A stretch of DNA of 12,978 bases from Verrucomicrobiota bacterium (GCA_018610125.1 JAHEOI010000010.1:1-12978); one strand, 5' to 3'; shown: positions 1-8,496, numbered from the stretch's first letter. The notes: a model not told the origin generated them from the sequence alone. Program-made: numbers and translations.

Positions 1-3000
1 ACACATCCGGGTCCGCAAAGAAGTGCTCGATGTAATCGGCAAAGCCGTCGCTGTCCGTGTCATGCAACCGCTTGATCCCGTCGCGACAGGTCACGTAGAG
101 CGTCCCATCGATCACCCGCGCCCCGAATGGCTCATACAATCCCGCCGCAAACCGCCGCCAGGTAACCGCCTCGAGCGACTGATCAATGCCGGAGACGATC
201 CAGACATCGCCGGTATAGGTGGTGACGGCAGCGCGCCCATTCTCGAAGAAGGCGACCGCGCTCGGGCGCACCCAGGCACCGTAAGGGTTTTCGTGGATCG
301 GCACGGGGATCGTATCGACGACATAGGCCCGATCCTTACGACCCAGCTTCCCCTGGACCTGGACCGTCTCATCGAACGGATTGGGTCCGGCCTGCGTTAA
401 GGTCTTCGGATCCTCAATCGATTCACTCGCCGAAACATGCGTCACATACCGACGGAAGCGATCCAGCTCGCCCAGACCGTCCTCCGAAAACCTCATCACA
501 CGAAACACGCGCGGCTTATCGCCGGCCGGGATTGACAAGATGATCCGGCCTTGGCTGTCAACGCGCCACGTCAAGCCATCCGTCTCACCGACCACGGCCG
601 CGGCAACAAACGCATCTGCCTTTGAAAGATCTCGCACCGCAAACGTTTCAGACGTATCCGGGGTTGCCGTGATCTCCTTTGTCTCCCCATTTTTCCCTTC
701 TCCGGGGGCCCGGTCGAAAACGGGCTCGGGCGCCTTGGCCATCAAGCGTTGCCGCTGCCCTTCTTGGCCCTCCTCGGGATACTCATTGGAAAATGCCCGA
801 GCGATTGCTTCATCCAACGGCTTGCTGTAAAACCGGACCTGATCGATCTCGCCGGTGAAGTTGCCGCCGAAATCGTGAGTGGTCGCCCCGATCCGGAAGA
901 CGTGACCTTCGGCCAATGGGGCGCTGAAATCTTTCTTCTCTCCAACCATCCGACCATCTACAAAGAGACGGGCGCGCCCGTTTTCCGACGTCACCACCAC
1001 CTGGTGCCATGCCCCGTCCGTCAAGTACTCACCACCGGAAACGGCACCGACGTAGCCGATGTCAAAGGTCACGCCGCCTCTAGCATTTACATAGAGCGAC
1101 TTGCCGTTTCGACCGGCAGCATCCTGACCGGCAGCATCCTCGTCCCAACCTTGGTCTTTCGGGGCATTGGCCACTAATGTGCCGCTTTCATCAGTCCGGA
1201 ACCGGACGGCGACGGAGAAGTCTTCGTCCATGTTGAGCCGACTTTGCGTTTCCTCGTGACTGGCTTCGAACCAGGGCTCGGCCGACCCGCCGCTTGGCTC
1301 TTCTGGCTTTGCCTTCTGGAACAACGGATTTTCGATCGCAATATCCCAGGTATGCGCCACAGCCACGCGCTCCGAAACCGGGCCATAAGAGCGAGTCGGG
1401 TACTTGGCATTCAACTTCATCACCCCGCTGCGGGAGTAAGCCGGATCGCTAACCTCACCCACCACAAGCTCCAGCGCGCTATCCCCGCCATTGACCCTGA
1501 GGGTGTGATGGAGCGCCAAAAAGTCGGGGCCTTGCTCCGCACCCGGCATCTCCAGAATCTCACGCCCCTCGATAGCATAGGACAGGATAACGTTGCGCCC
1601 ATGGGTGTACCGTCCGTTGTAAGTCATCCATTTGTCCGGCGCCGGACTGCGCGGCTGAAGACTCAGCTTACTCGGATCGATCCGGTCGCCGAAAGCCCAA
1701 TACCAATCCTGCAATCCCTCAAGGGGCCGACCCTCCGGCAAGGGACGCCCCTCACCACGCAACTGGCGAAACTTCGTTTCACTCAGATTCAGAAAGCCAC
1801 CTCGCCACGTTCCGGCGGTGCGCATCCGATGGAGATTATAGCTTACTGTAACATCATCGCCTACCCCTACCGTCAGCACGCTCGGGATGTCCGCCCCCAG
1901 TTGCGACGCCAATGCGCCGCCAAAGTGCTCGGCGTCTTTCACGTTTTGTTGTCGCCGGGCTGTGGTTTCTCCCGCAACCGCCTCGGGTAAGCCCGAGAGG
2001 TAAATGTCGGTGACCTCGATGTACTGCCCCGAATTCTCTTCCTTGAGGAACGTTTCACGCAAATAATGAATCACTGCGTATCGCTCGCGCGGTGTCAACC
2101 ACGATTGACTCGGCATCTTCTTATAGCCATTGCTGATCGTCTTGAACAAGCTATACGGATCCGCGCCGTTCTGAAGCTCACCTTGAGTGAAGGAGCGGGC
2201 ATTGGGCACTCGCCCCGAGCCATCCATACCGTGACAGGCAAAGCAGCTTGTCCGATAAACCTGCTCCCCCAGCTTGAGCGTCTCTTCGTCCCACTTTGAG
2301 ATAATCTCCGCGTGATCGACATTGGACTTGGCGGTCGTCACTCCGTTGCGGTCAAGCTTGTTCGCATTAATCGCGTAGTCTTGCGGCTTCATGCCTTCCT
2401 TGTGGCCGTCAAAGCCGTACGGCGTCGGGTTATAATCGCCAACCAAGGCAACGTTGGCCTTTTCAGGCACCTCCATCCCAAGGCCCCAGAAGCAGCCATT
2501 GACCAGCAGCCTGCGAGTCCCTTCCCACCGCAGGTCGACGTTCGCCCCCAGCGTGGTCGTGAGCACACGGCCACGGTTTTGCTTGCCGTCCCCGGGCAGA
2601 TCATAGGTTTTGACCCAGGCCAATGGCGACATCGGCTCATTCCTTTCATCTTCAACCGGCGGGTCTTCAAACCCCATTCCATCGACGACTTGGGCTCGCA
2701 AAAGCAGTTCACTATCCCCAGGGAGTGGCTCTTCAACAAAGTAGGCACCGCTGTGGGCAAACACCTCCCCATCCTCGATCCCATTCAGCACCGGATGATC
2801 CTCGGCCTTGTTGGCAATAATCCCGCGTGTGGCTTCTTCGTGATTCGCTCCGTAGTGAGCAACCCAATTCTCACCAAGCACGACCTGACCAAAACCGCCG
2901 TGCCATCCCTCATTCGGTCCGTCATACTTGTCACCATAGTGCCTGAAGCTCGTTTCTTTCCGATCGTCAAACTGAAACGCATGCGTCGCGGTGCGAAGCC

Positions 3001-3409
3001 CCACGACCGGCCCGCCCCGTTCGAGGTAGCTCTCGATGTGCCTCATTTGATCGTCCGGTAGCTCACGAAATCGCGTGAAAATCACCATCAAATCGGCATC
3101 GCCAAGATGGTGCAGGCCCGGAATGTTCCGTTGCTGCATCGGATTAATCTTACCGGTTTCCGGGTCGATCGGGAAAAGCACGGTGCATTTGAAGCCATGC
3201 CGTTGAGACAAGATTTTCCCAAGCTGCGGCAACGACTCCTCGCTTCGATATTCCTCATCGCCGGAAACGAGCACAATATGCTTCCCGTTCCCCGGGCCGC
3301 TCTTGCCCTCATACGTGATCCATGGCTTGCCCGATTGCGCCGCCGCCGTACCCACGACCACCGTTGCCCACAATCCAACCGCCAACCAACTCAATTGCCT
3401 TATAATCAT
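1..3409 (-). CDS. Exported ThuA / cytochrome c / LamG-like / propeller-like multidomain protein, partial (C-terminus beyond left edge)
   Basis: I read this frame codon by codon: it is open without a stop from the ATG at 3409 to base 2, 1136 codons, and continues past the window edge. Residues 1-25 form a signal peptide (MIIRQ, hydrophobic core, TAAAQ). Residues 43 to about 310 are a ThuA / class I amidotransferase-like domain (HIVLVSGDEEY, then VVGLRTATHAF). A cytochrome c domain follows, with heme motif CFACH at 389-393 (bases 2231-2245) and probable axial Met432 in KKMPS. A middle region contains GTWRGGFLNLSET and WYWAFG. Residues about 705-875 look like a LamG/concanavalin fold (DGAWHQVVVTSENG, LFVDGRMVG). 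The last visible part resembles a PQQ-type propeller (GDVWIVSG, LHDTDSDGFADY). I recall this overall order from large Verrucomicrobia proteins annotated as DUF6797 or c-type cytochromes. A periplasmic redox role in sugar breakdown is inference. No clear Shine-Dalgarno site precedes the ATG; the signal peptide decides the start. Confidence 0.9.
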   Translation of the reverse strand, partial: MIIRQLSWLAVGLWATVVVGTAAAQSGKPWITYEGKSGPGNGKHIVLVSGDEEYRSEESLPQLGKILSQRHGFKCTVLFPIDPETGKINPMQQRNIPGLHHLGDADLMVIFTRFRELPDDQMRHIESYLERGGPVVGLRTATHAFQFDDRKETSFRHYGDKYDGPNEGWHGGFGQVVLGENWVAHYGANHEEATRGIIANKAEDHPVLNGIEDGEVFAHSGAYFVEEPLPGDSELLLRAQVVDGMGFEDPPVEDERNEPMSPLAWVKTYDLPGDGKQNRGRVLTTTLGANVDLRWEGTRRLLVNGCFWGLGMEVPEKANVALVGDYNPTPYGFDGHKEGMKPQDYAINANKLDRNGVTTAKSNVDHAEIISKWDEETLKLGEQVYRTSCFACHGMDGSGRVPNARSFTQGELQNGADPYSLFKTISNGYKKMPSQSWLTPRERYAVIHYLRETFLKEENSGQYIEVTDIYLSGLPEAVAGETTARRQQNVKDAEHFGGALASQLGADIPSVLTVGVGDDVTVSYNLHRMRTAGTWRGGFLNLSETKFRQLRGEGRPLPEGRPLEGLQDWYWAFGDRIDPSKLSLQPRSPAPDKWMTYNGRYTHGRNVILSYAIEGREILEMPGAEQGPDFLALHHTLRVNGGDSALELVVGEVSDPAYSRSGVMKLNAKYPTRSYGPVSERVAVAHTWDIAIENPLFQKAKPEEPSGGSAEPWFEASHEETQSRLNMDEDFSVAVRFRTDESGTLVANAPKDQGWDEDAAGQDAAGRNGKSLYVNARGGVTFDIGYVGAVSGGEYLTDGAWHQVVVTSENGRARLFVDGRMVGEKKDFSAPLAEGHVFRIGATTHDFGGNFTGEIDQVRFYSKPLDEAIARAFSNEYPEEGQEGQRQRLMAKAPEPVFDRAPGEGKNGETKEITATPDTSETFAVRDLSKADAFVAAAVVGETDGLTWRVDSQGRIILSIPAGDKPRVFRVMRFSEDGLGELDRFRRYVTHVSASESIEDPKTLTQAGPNPFDETVQVQGKLGRKDRAYVVDTIPVPIHENPYGAWVRPSAVAFFENGRAAVTTYTGDVWIVSGIDQSLEAVTWRRFAAGLYEPFGARVIDGTLYVTCRDGIKRLHDTDSDGFADYIEHFFADPDV
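1111..1140. repeat. Perfect 15-base tandem duplication inside the left-edge gene
   Basis: The 15-base unit gaccggcagcatcct occurs twice back to back without a mismatch (1111-1125 and 1126-1140). It is in frame with the minus-strand gene and adds five codons, giving EDAAG-QDAAG at residues 757-766, in a probable surface loop of the LamG-like domain. Confidence 0.9.
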
Positions 3410-3427
3410 TCTCAAAACCCGGACTGT

Positions 3428-3745
3428 TTATTCGCAATGCACTCGCCAGAAACGGGTCGTGCCTTCCGGCGTTACCTGGTGTGGACTCTCCGCGCCGGCA
3501 AGGTCAAGTCCCGACTTCATCTGGATAAGGATCTTATCGGAAGCGCCCAGCGGGCGGCTGTCTAATGAAACCCCAACCACCGAGCCGTATTCGTTCTCAG
3601 AGTGTATTGTAACATGCGCCAGCTCAATGGGTCCCGTGTCCTTGAGAAAGCCCCAAGCTCCCTTCGCTGTCGGCGTGATGACCGACATCCGACCCGTCGC
3701 AGCGTCCCATTTCAACTGTCCGGTCAAGCCGCAAACGGTTTGGTA
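3428..3745 (-). pseudogene. Orphan C-terminal fragment of a large exported (polysaccharide-related) protein
   Basis: A minus-strand frame is open from just inside a TGA at 3746-3748 to a TAA at 3428-3430. It contains TGQLKWDAATGRMSV, GAWGFLKDTGPIEL, VTIHSENEYGSVV and LDSRPLGASDKILIQ. This closely resembles a segment I know from near the C-terminus of large Planctomycetes/Verrucomicrobia exported proteins associated with polysaccharide breakdown: a TGxLxWD strand, then a turn of the GFL...GP type, then a PL..S.KILVQ strand. Nothing upstream in any frame continues that protein, the in-frame TGA cuts it off, and the only nearby start is TTG at 3727. The part after ILIQ does not match what I remember of the family. 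I therefore read it as the remnant of a larger gene. A short functional protein of about 99 residues starting at TTG is less likely. It sits just upstream of the left-edge gene on the same strand. Confidence 0.5.
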
Positions 3746-3880
3746 TCACGATGCTTCTTTACCTTCATTACTACCGAGTGCGCGGGGTCAGATACAGTTT
3801 GTCGTTTTCCTTCGCTGAGACACGTGAGAATATTACCATTGGCCTTATTGTGAAAGAAATCAAATTTTTGGCAGTCAATT

Positions 3881-6800
3881 ATGAAGAGGCATCTTCACAT
3901 GATCGCGATCGCCGCCGCGACGGCATTGGGTTTGCCGGTCCCGGCTCCAGCGCAAGGCGAGCCGGAAGGCTATACCGTCAAGGCGGTCAACGTCGGCAGC
4001 TTCGATGTCGCTCAATACCCGGTAACGTTGGCCCTCGATAAACTACCCGAACGGTATCGCACCGACCGGTTAGTGGTGGTGGAAAGCAAGAACGGCCGCC
4101 CCGTGCCGAGTCAAGTCGATCAATTGAACGGCAGCGGCGCCCCCGACGAGCTGACATTCCTGGCGGCAATCCACAAGGAGAATGCGACAACCTACACAAT
4201 CAAGAAGCAATCGCCGCCATCGAGCCCAAGCGATAATGAGATGACGGTAAGGGGATCCCGGATCTTTCAGAACCGACACCTAACGATCAAGGCCCGAAAA
4301 GAGGGCTCGGGCATTTCGGTTGACGATCGCCGGACCGGTCAATCCCTGGTCGACCAATGGGGCCTGAGGCGCGCGGAAGTAAAATACCAAGACGCCGCCG
4401 TGATCGCCAACGGTCCGGTACGCACGGTGTTTGAGCAGCGTTACACGATCAAAAACAGTCCCCTGGGCCTGACCGAGCGCTACATTCTGTATGCCGGGCA
4501 GCGCCGGTTAGATCATCGCCTCATTTTCACCAACCCGACGCAGAAGGACCAATTCCTGCCCGGATGGGCCACGGAGGCAAAGCAGGTACTCAAGGGCCGG
4601 CAGGGTCCATTACTGACGAAGCAGTGGCCTCAAGTCGAGATCCTTTCGGTCAACTTTTACGAAAGCAGCCGCTCAAACCTTCTATGGGTCAATCCGTCTA
4701 CAGGCCACGGTATGGGACTGACGTTGCACACGCCATACTGCGACTGGTACGGGCCGATTCGCTGGATCACACCGGTGTACAAAAGTTTCTCCGGGCGGGT
4801 GACCCACGCAAGGCCCCGGCACAAGTGGGTCGTTCCCGAGGCCAAGCCCGCCGAATATGACGGTCGTCGCCATCGCAACCAGCATGGGACAATCGGCCCG
4901 GTCGGTCGCTTTGCGGACATCGCCCCGGATCGAAAAAACGCGACCTACAAGAGCCGGTGGTTCCATAATTCCGGTGTCCCGTTTGAAGTTGCACCAAACA
5001 GTCAACACACCATCGATCTAAGCTTAACCTTTTATCACAACAATGATGCCCCCGCGCAGATGATCCGAGAGCTCGAGCGGGACGCCAACGGCGTCGCCGG
5101 TACGGTCCACCTCTATCACGCCGAGACCTCTGAGCAGCCGCCGTTGCAGGTGGCCAAAGCACCCGAGCATTTCTCGGACGATTTTGAAGGGGCAACCGAC
5201 CGCTGGCTGAAACACGGTCAGGCCAAGATTCGGTTTAACAACGGACAAGCACGGCTTACCGCGAAAAGCCCGGAAGGGGGGATGCGCACGTACGTGACCC
5301 GCGACTTTCTCAATCCCGGCGAGATCCGCGGCCGGGTTGCCTCGCTCAACAACGGGACCAAGCTGCGGGTAAGCCTAAAGCATCCGACCAGCGGCGAGCT
5401 CTATCAAATCGGCGAAGTCACCACGACCGGTGCATTCCGTTTTCCCCTCAAAGAGAAGGTCCCATTCAATGATTCCCGTTCTTGCGAGCTTCGAATAACG
5501 CTGCACAATGCAAGCGACGATCCCAAGCCGCTGCAGGCCTCGCTCGACCGGTTTACCTTTGCCTGGATCACACCGCCGGCGCCCGAACTGGTGACGCCTC
5601 TGAAAGACATGGACCTGACCGACCTCGCGATGTCCGTATCGATCCTTTCCAGAACGCCCCAACGCGCCGATCGAGGTTATGAGGTGCAAGTGGCGGACAA
5701 TCCAAGCTTCAGCGACGCGGTAATGAACGAACGATTCTCACTAAAGATGCGTGTCTCCGGTGCCACGCACAACGACCGGACGTTTTTGCCGGACCGCCTG
5801 CTGGACAAAGGCCAATATTATTGCCGAGTAAGGGCCCTCGGCGTCACCGGCCATCCGGGAGAATGGACGTCTGTGCGGCGTTTCCGGATTGACAACACCA
5901 ACCACAATACCAAGCCTCGGACGCGCACAATCAATCCCGAGAAGCCGGCATTCCTGATCCCGGCTAACCTGCCGCACCGATTCCGAGAGATGTTGAATGC
6001 GATGCCGGACGTGGTAAGCCGGCGTATGGTGGCGCTCGTCGCTTATGAAGATTTGATTAACTCCCCCGACCGACTTCAGGCATGGATCGAAGCCGACGTG
6101 CCGATCATCTTCCGGTTCTATGGCCATACCGCCGGCAATGTCTCCTACGCCGAGCACCTGTTCCGCAAATACGACAACATCATCGGCTTTACCTTTGGCG
6201 AAAGCGGGTTCCCCGGCAAGTCGATGAAGCGCGGTCTCAAGCTCGCCGCCAAGTACGGCCGCCTCGCGGGCAACTACGGCGGGTTCAAACAGATCGGCAT
6301 GGGCAGCGAACAAGACTTCTATGACCTGTTAAAAACGCACGGGAAATACATCATGGGTCTGCCCAAGGGGCAGCATCCCGGCTTCATCGGCGAGCGCTAC
6401 TCCCCCATTACCGGCCTTTGGCTGATCGACCGCGTCGATTTCTGGGCTTGCGAAACCGAATACTGGGTGCCGCACCACCTCGGCATTCACAACCGCGACC
6501 AGCATGCCGTGGATTGGATGGCCCCTTTCCTGTTCGGCCTCTCGACCGGTAGCTCCGCTTGGCGCGTCGAAACCTTTATCGGCTACAAAAAGATGTACGG
6601 CTGGGCCCCCGCACGCCACGAGCGATTGGACTACCTCAAGCCCGGTTTCGGCCCGCTCTGGACCCACGCGATGGGCCCGTTCTTCGAGGACATCGTCAAG
6701 CACGACATGATCCCCGAGCAGAAAGCCGTCAAACGCAAGATCGACACCGCCATGCTCTCACGACCGAGCTACTTGACCAATAAGCCCTTCGCCTTTCCCG

Positions 6801-7378
6801 AAGCAAAGGTCAAAGCCGCGCACGGCGAGCCCGACCACAATCGCCAATGGATCCCCGAAAAGAACCGAGGCTACCTCGTGCCAATGTTGCCTCCTCTGGC
6901 AACCAAGGCAGAAAAAAGCCGTTTCAAGCACACTGTCATGCCCGACACTTTTAAATCGGTGGAGCACGCCAATACCTACTTCGCCAAGCACAACGCCCCC
7001 GACGCGAGCGAAGCCTATTCCGTGCTGGTCGGCGACACCGTCATCATTACCAACACCCATCCCGAGGAGCACCCCGACGATAATGTCGCGGCGGAAGCCT
7101 ACACTCAAGGCTTCACCAAGGGACCGGTCGCCGCAATCAAGGGGAAAGTCGGCTACCACCAATACGTAATCGGCAAGCAGAAACCGGAAGAGCTCTTCCT
7201 CCATGCCAACAACTACCCCGACAAGGCAACCACGCTCACCTTGCAGCCGCGAAATGATAGGGATCTGACAATCCGGGTAAAGCCCGGTTTCGCATTGGTT
7301 TTTAAAAAAGAGGCGGGACGGGCCATGAAGGTCCGCATCCGTCACAATGAAGGGCCGGTTCGCATTTTCGTACAATGA
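3881..7378 (+). CDS. Large exported modular protein, GH98-like in its C-terminal half
   Basis: This 1165-residue protein starts at an ATG followed by a signal peptide (MKRHLHM, alanine-rich core, VPAPAQ). No clear Shine-Dalgarno site is visible. Residues about 30-410 form a beta-rich domain (YTVKAVNVGSFDV, FEQRYTI, RLDHRLIF) like the N-terminal sandwich of some polysaccharide lyase or DUF4861-type proteins. Residues 429-563 look like a concanavalin/carbohydrate-binding fold (HFSDDFEGATDRW). Residues 565-672 are fibronectin type III-like (YEVQVADNPSFSDA, YYCRVRALG). From about 690 to 975 comes a probable TIM-barrel region (DVPIIFRFYGHTAG, IIGFTFGESGF, DFWACETEYWV) with acidic candidates Glu774, Glu858 and Glu860. 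The tail, residues 1010-1165, is a beta domain (HANNYPDKATTL). Barrel plus tail recall GH98 middle and C-terminal domains, but this assignment comes from memory and is uncertain. A surface or periplasmic role on a complex glycan is inferred. It is divergent from the left-edge gene. Confidence 0.85.
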   Translation: MKRHLHMIAIAAATALGLPVPAPAQGEPEGYTVKAVNVGSFDVAQYPVTLALDKLPERYRTDRLVVVESKNGRPVPSQVDQLNGSGAPDELTFLAAIHKENATTYTIKKQSPPSSPSDNEMTVRGSRIFQNRHLTIKARKEGSGISVDDRRTGQSLVDQWGLRRAEVKYQDAAVIANGPVRTVFEQRYTIKNSPLGLTERYILYAGQRRLDHRLIFTNPTQKDQFLPGWATEAKQVLKGRQGPLLTKQWPQVEILSVNFYESSRSNLLWVNPSTGHGMGLTLHTPYCDWYGPIRWITPVYKSFSGRVTHARPRHKWVVPEAKPAEYDGRRHRNQHGTIGPVGRFADIAPDRKNATYKSRWFHNSGVPFEVAPNSQHTIDLSLTFYHNNDAPAQMIRELERDANGVAGTVHLYHAETSEQPPLQVAKAPEHFSDDFEGATDRWLKHGQAKIRFNNGQARLTAKSPEGGMRTYVTRDFLNPGEIRGRVASLNNGTKLRVSLKHPTSGELYQIGEVTTTGAFRFPLKEKVPFNDSRSCELRITLHNASDDPKPLQASLDRFTFAWITPPAPELVTPLKDMDLTDLAMSVSILSRTPQRADRGYEVQVADNPSFSDAVMNERFSLKMRVSGATHNDRTFLPDRLLDKGQYYCRVRALGVTGHPGEWTSVRRFRIDNTNHNTKPRTRTINPEKPAFLIPANLPHRFREMLNAMPDVVSRRMVALVAYEDLINSPDRLQAWIEADVPIIFRFYGHTAGNVSYAEHLFRKYDNIIGFTFGESGFPGKSMKRGLKLAAKYGRLAGNYGGFKQIGMGSEQDFYDLLKTHGKYIMGLPKGQHPGFIGERYSPITGLWLIDRVDFWACETEYWVPHHLGIHNRDQHAVDWMAPFLFGLSTGSSAWRVETFIGYKKMYGWAPARHERLDYLKPGFGPLWTHAMGPFFEDIVKHDMIPEQKAVKRKIDTAMLSRPSYLTNKPFAFPEAKVKAAHGEPDHNRQWIPEKNRGYLVPMLPPLATKAEKSRFKHTVMPDTFKSVEHANTYFAKHNAPDASEAYSVLVGDTVIITNTHPEEHPDDNVAAEAYTQGFTKGPVAAIKGKVGYHQYVIGKQKPEELFLHANNYPDKATTLTLQPRNDRDLTIRVKPGFALVFKKEAGRAMKVRIRHNEGPVRIFVQ

Positions 7379-7381
7379 TCG

Positions 7382-7562
7382 TGACTCGCCCTTACAGGGC
7401 TTGAGCTCGTCTGCCTTTCGGTTCCTCCAGGGTGGAGCCCTGGGCTATGTTGACCCGCACCTTTGGCGCTCTCGAACAATGTCCCAACGGGGCAATTCAA
7501 TGTAGCCTAGGGCTCAGCCCTAGGTGTGCAGGCGCCGACACACAACAAAGCCCTGAAAGGGC
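7382..7562. repeat. Compound palindromic repeat, copy A, directly behind the GH98-like gene
   Basis: Four palindromes follow the stop codon: gccct-tac-agggc at 7388-7400; ccaggg-tggag-ccctgg at 7427-7443; a perfect 9+1+9 palindrome (cctagggct around c7515) at 7506-7524; and gccct-gaa-agggc at 7550-7562. The first 43 bases (7382-7424) match 12212-12254 behind rpoN at 36 of 43 positions. Bases 7491-7513 match 12489-12511 at 19 of 23. Such elements behave like dispersed intergenic repeats. None of the stems is followed by a T-run, so a terminator function is not evident. Confidence 0.8.
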
Positions 7563-7914
7563 GCTTTAAAACCATTTCTCCCGAATTTCCGAATGGCATC
7601 ACCCCCCTCATCCGCTTTTCCTCCCGTTTCACGGGACCTCCGGTGCGGTCATCTCTCCTCATCCACCCGATCACTCCCCCACTCTCCCACTCCGCACTCC
7701 GTCCTCAGGATGAGCACGGTGCATTTTTTAAAAATCAGCTTGCACATTGCCATCGTTTAACGGATGCTGGGGGGATTAGATCGCTGGCGTTATCCGAGAC
7801 GTCAAAAGAGCATCATCAAGTGGACTTTGTGTTTTCGGTGATGGTTTGAGAGTCCGAGATTATTCAGGCGAAGGTCTGTGAAAGGGCAGTCGGTCTAAAA
7901 CGAAAGAAATCATC
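7563..7914. other. Spacer upstream of the RRM gene; no gene seen
   Basis: This stretch is pyrimidine-rich on the plus strand at 7600-7700, with short recurrences of actc/cccac. It includes an open frame that begins inside the palindromic repeat and has a low-complexity translation, so I do not call it a gene. I could not pick a convincing -35/-10 pair for the RRM gene. A purine stretch (gaaagaaa) lies just before its ATG. Confidence 0.5.
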
Positions 7915-8238
7915 ATGAATACAAAGTTATACGTTGGAAATCTCTCTTACGATGTCTCAGAAAACGATCTTGAGGATCTGTTCGCGCAATACGGTTCGGT
8001 CAAGGAGGTCAATCTGTTATCCGACCGCATGACCGGTAAGTCGCGCGGGTTCGGATTCGTTACGATGTCCTCAACGGACGAGGCAAATGCCGCAACCGAG
8101 GCATTGAACGGCCAAGAATGGGAAGGCCGCTCGTTGACCGTGAACGAAGCGCGACCACGCGAAGAGCACACACCTTTTGGTGGCGGCGGTGGCGGTGGCA
8201 ACAAGGGCAAACGAGGAAATGGCCGGTCGAAGCGGTAA
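7915..8238 (+). CDS. RRM-domain RNA-binding protein with Gly/Lys/Arg-rich tail
   Basis: The 107-residue protein is a single RNA recognition motif plus a short basic tail. RNP2 is LYVGNL at residues 5-10 and RNP1 is KSRGFGFVTM at 42-51, with the aromatic positions Tyr6, Phe46 and Phe48 that stack on RNA bases. The fold ends near residue 80 (LTVNEARPR). The tail (seven glycines, then NKGKRGNGRSKR) matches the glycine/basic tails of the small cyanobacterial and PVC Rbp proteins, which bind single-stranded RNA in the cytoplasm and are often linked to cold or stress responses (family knowledge, not visible here). Length and start are typical: the ATG lies four codons before RNP2. The spacing of gaaagaaa before the ATG gives only a weak ribosome binding site. 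The gene stands alone and ends in a clear intrinsic terminator. Confidence 0.95.
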   Translation: MNTKLYVGNLSYDVSENDLEDLFAQYGSVKEVNLLSDRMTGKSRGFGFVTMSSTDEANAATEALNGQEWEGRSLTVNEARPREEHTPFGGGGGGGNKGKRGNGRSKR

Positions 8239-8292
8239 TAAGCCAAGGCTTTACCGCTTGATCCGTCTTAACTGCTAAACAGTCTGGTGGGG

Positions 8293-8333
8293 AGGGGCCT
8301 GACATTTTCGTCGGGTTCCGCCCCTGCCTTTTT
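8293..8333 (+). terminator. Intrinsic terminator of the RRM gene
   Basis: A long stem (aggggc then ctgac on the 5' arm; gtcgg, a five-base bulge, then gcccct on the 3' arm) closes the loop attttc. It is followed by gccttttt. It begins 55 bases after the RRM stop codon and points in the same direction. Confidence 0.8.
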
Positions 8334-8355
8334 CGTTGACTTCCTCTCCGAGACC

Positions 8356-8496
8356 GCTCCTTTGTGACCTACTGTTCGAATAGCCTTTTTCTCTGTTGGT
8401 GTCCCTTCGCCGCTCTTCTGTTAAAAAATCCCGCTTTCCGACGGTGCCGCCCCCCGTATTCCTTTTGTTCCATCTTACGGTTAAGCGTGTCTCCCG
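8356..8496. repeat. Direct repeat copy 1, downstream of the cyclase gene
   Basis: This segment aligns over its full length with 9298-9438, at an offset of 942 bases at both ends and roughly 80% identity by eye. Two single-base indels compensate each other. The core 8423-8447 (25 bases, beginning aaaaaatcccgctttccg) is identical in both copies. The plus strand is pyrimidine-rich. On the minus strand a short frame (8369-8473, 34 codons plus stop) is related in its first part to the small frame in copy 2, but is shifted between the indels and ends at TAG where copy 2 has AAG. Confidence 0.85.

Noticed and set aside
1244..3061. Long plus-strand frames (1244-1990 and 2312-3061)
   Set aside because: They are antisense to the uninterrupted minus-strand gene with signal peptide, ThuA and heme motifs; their translations show no known domain.
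5741..7375. Minus-strand frames at 5741-6313, 6329-6703 and 6758-7375
   Set aside because: They lie opposite the GH98-like gene and arise from its codon bias; no start signal or recognisable fold.
7526..7849. A 107-residue plus-strand frame
   Set aside because: It begins inside the palindromic repeat, has low-complexity content and resembles no family.
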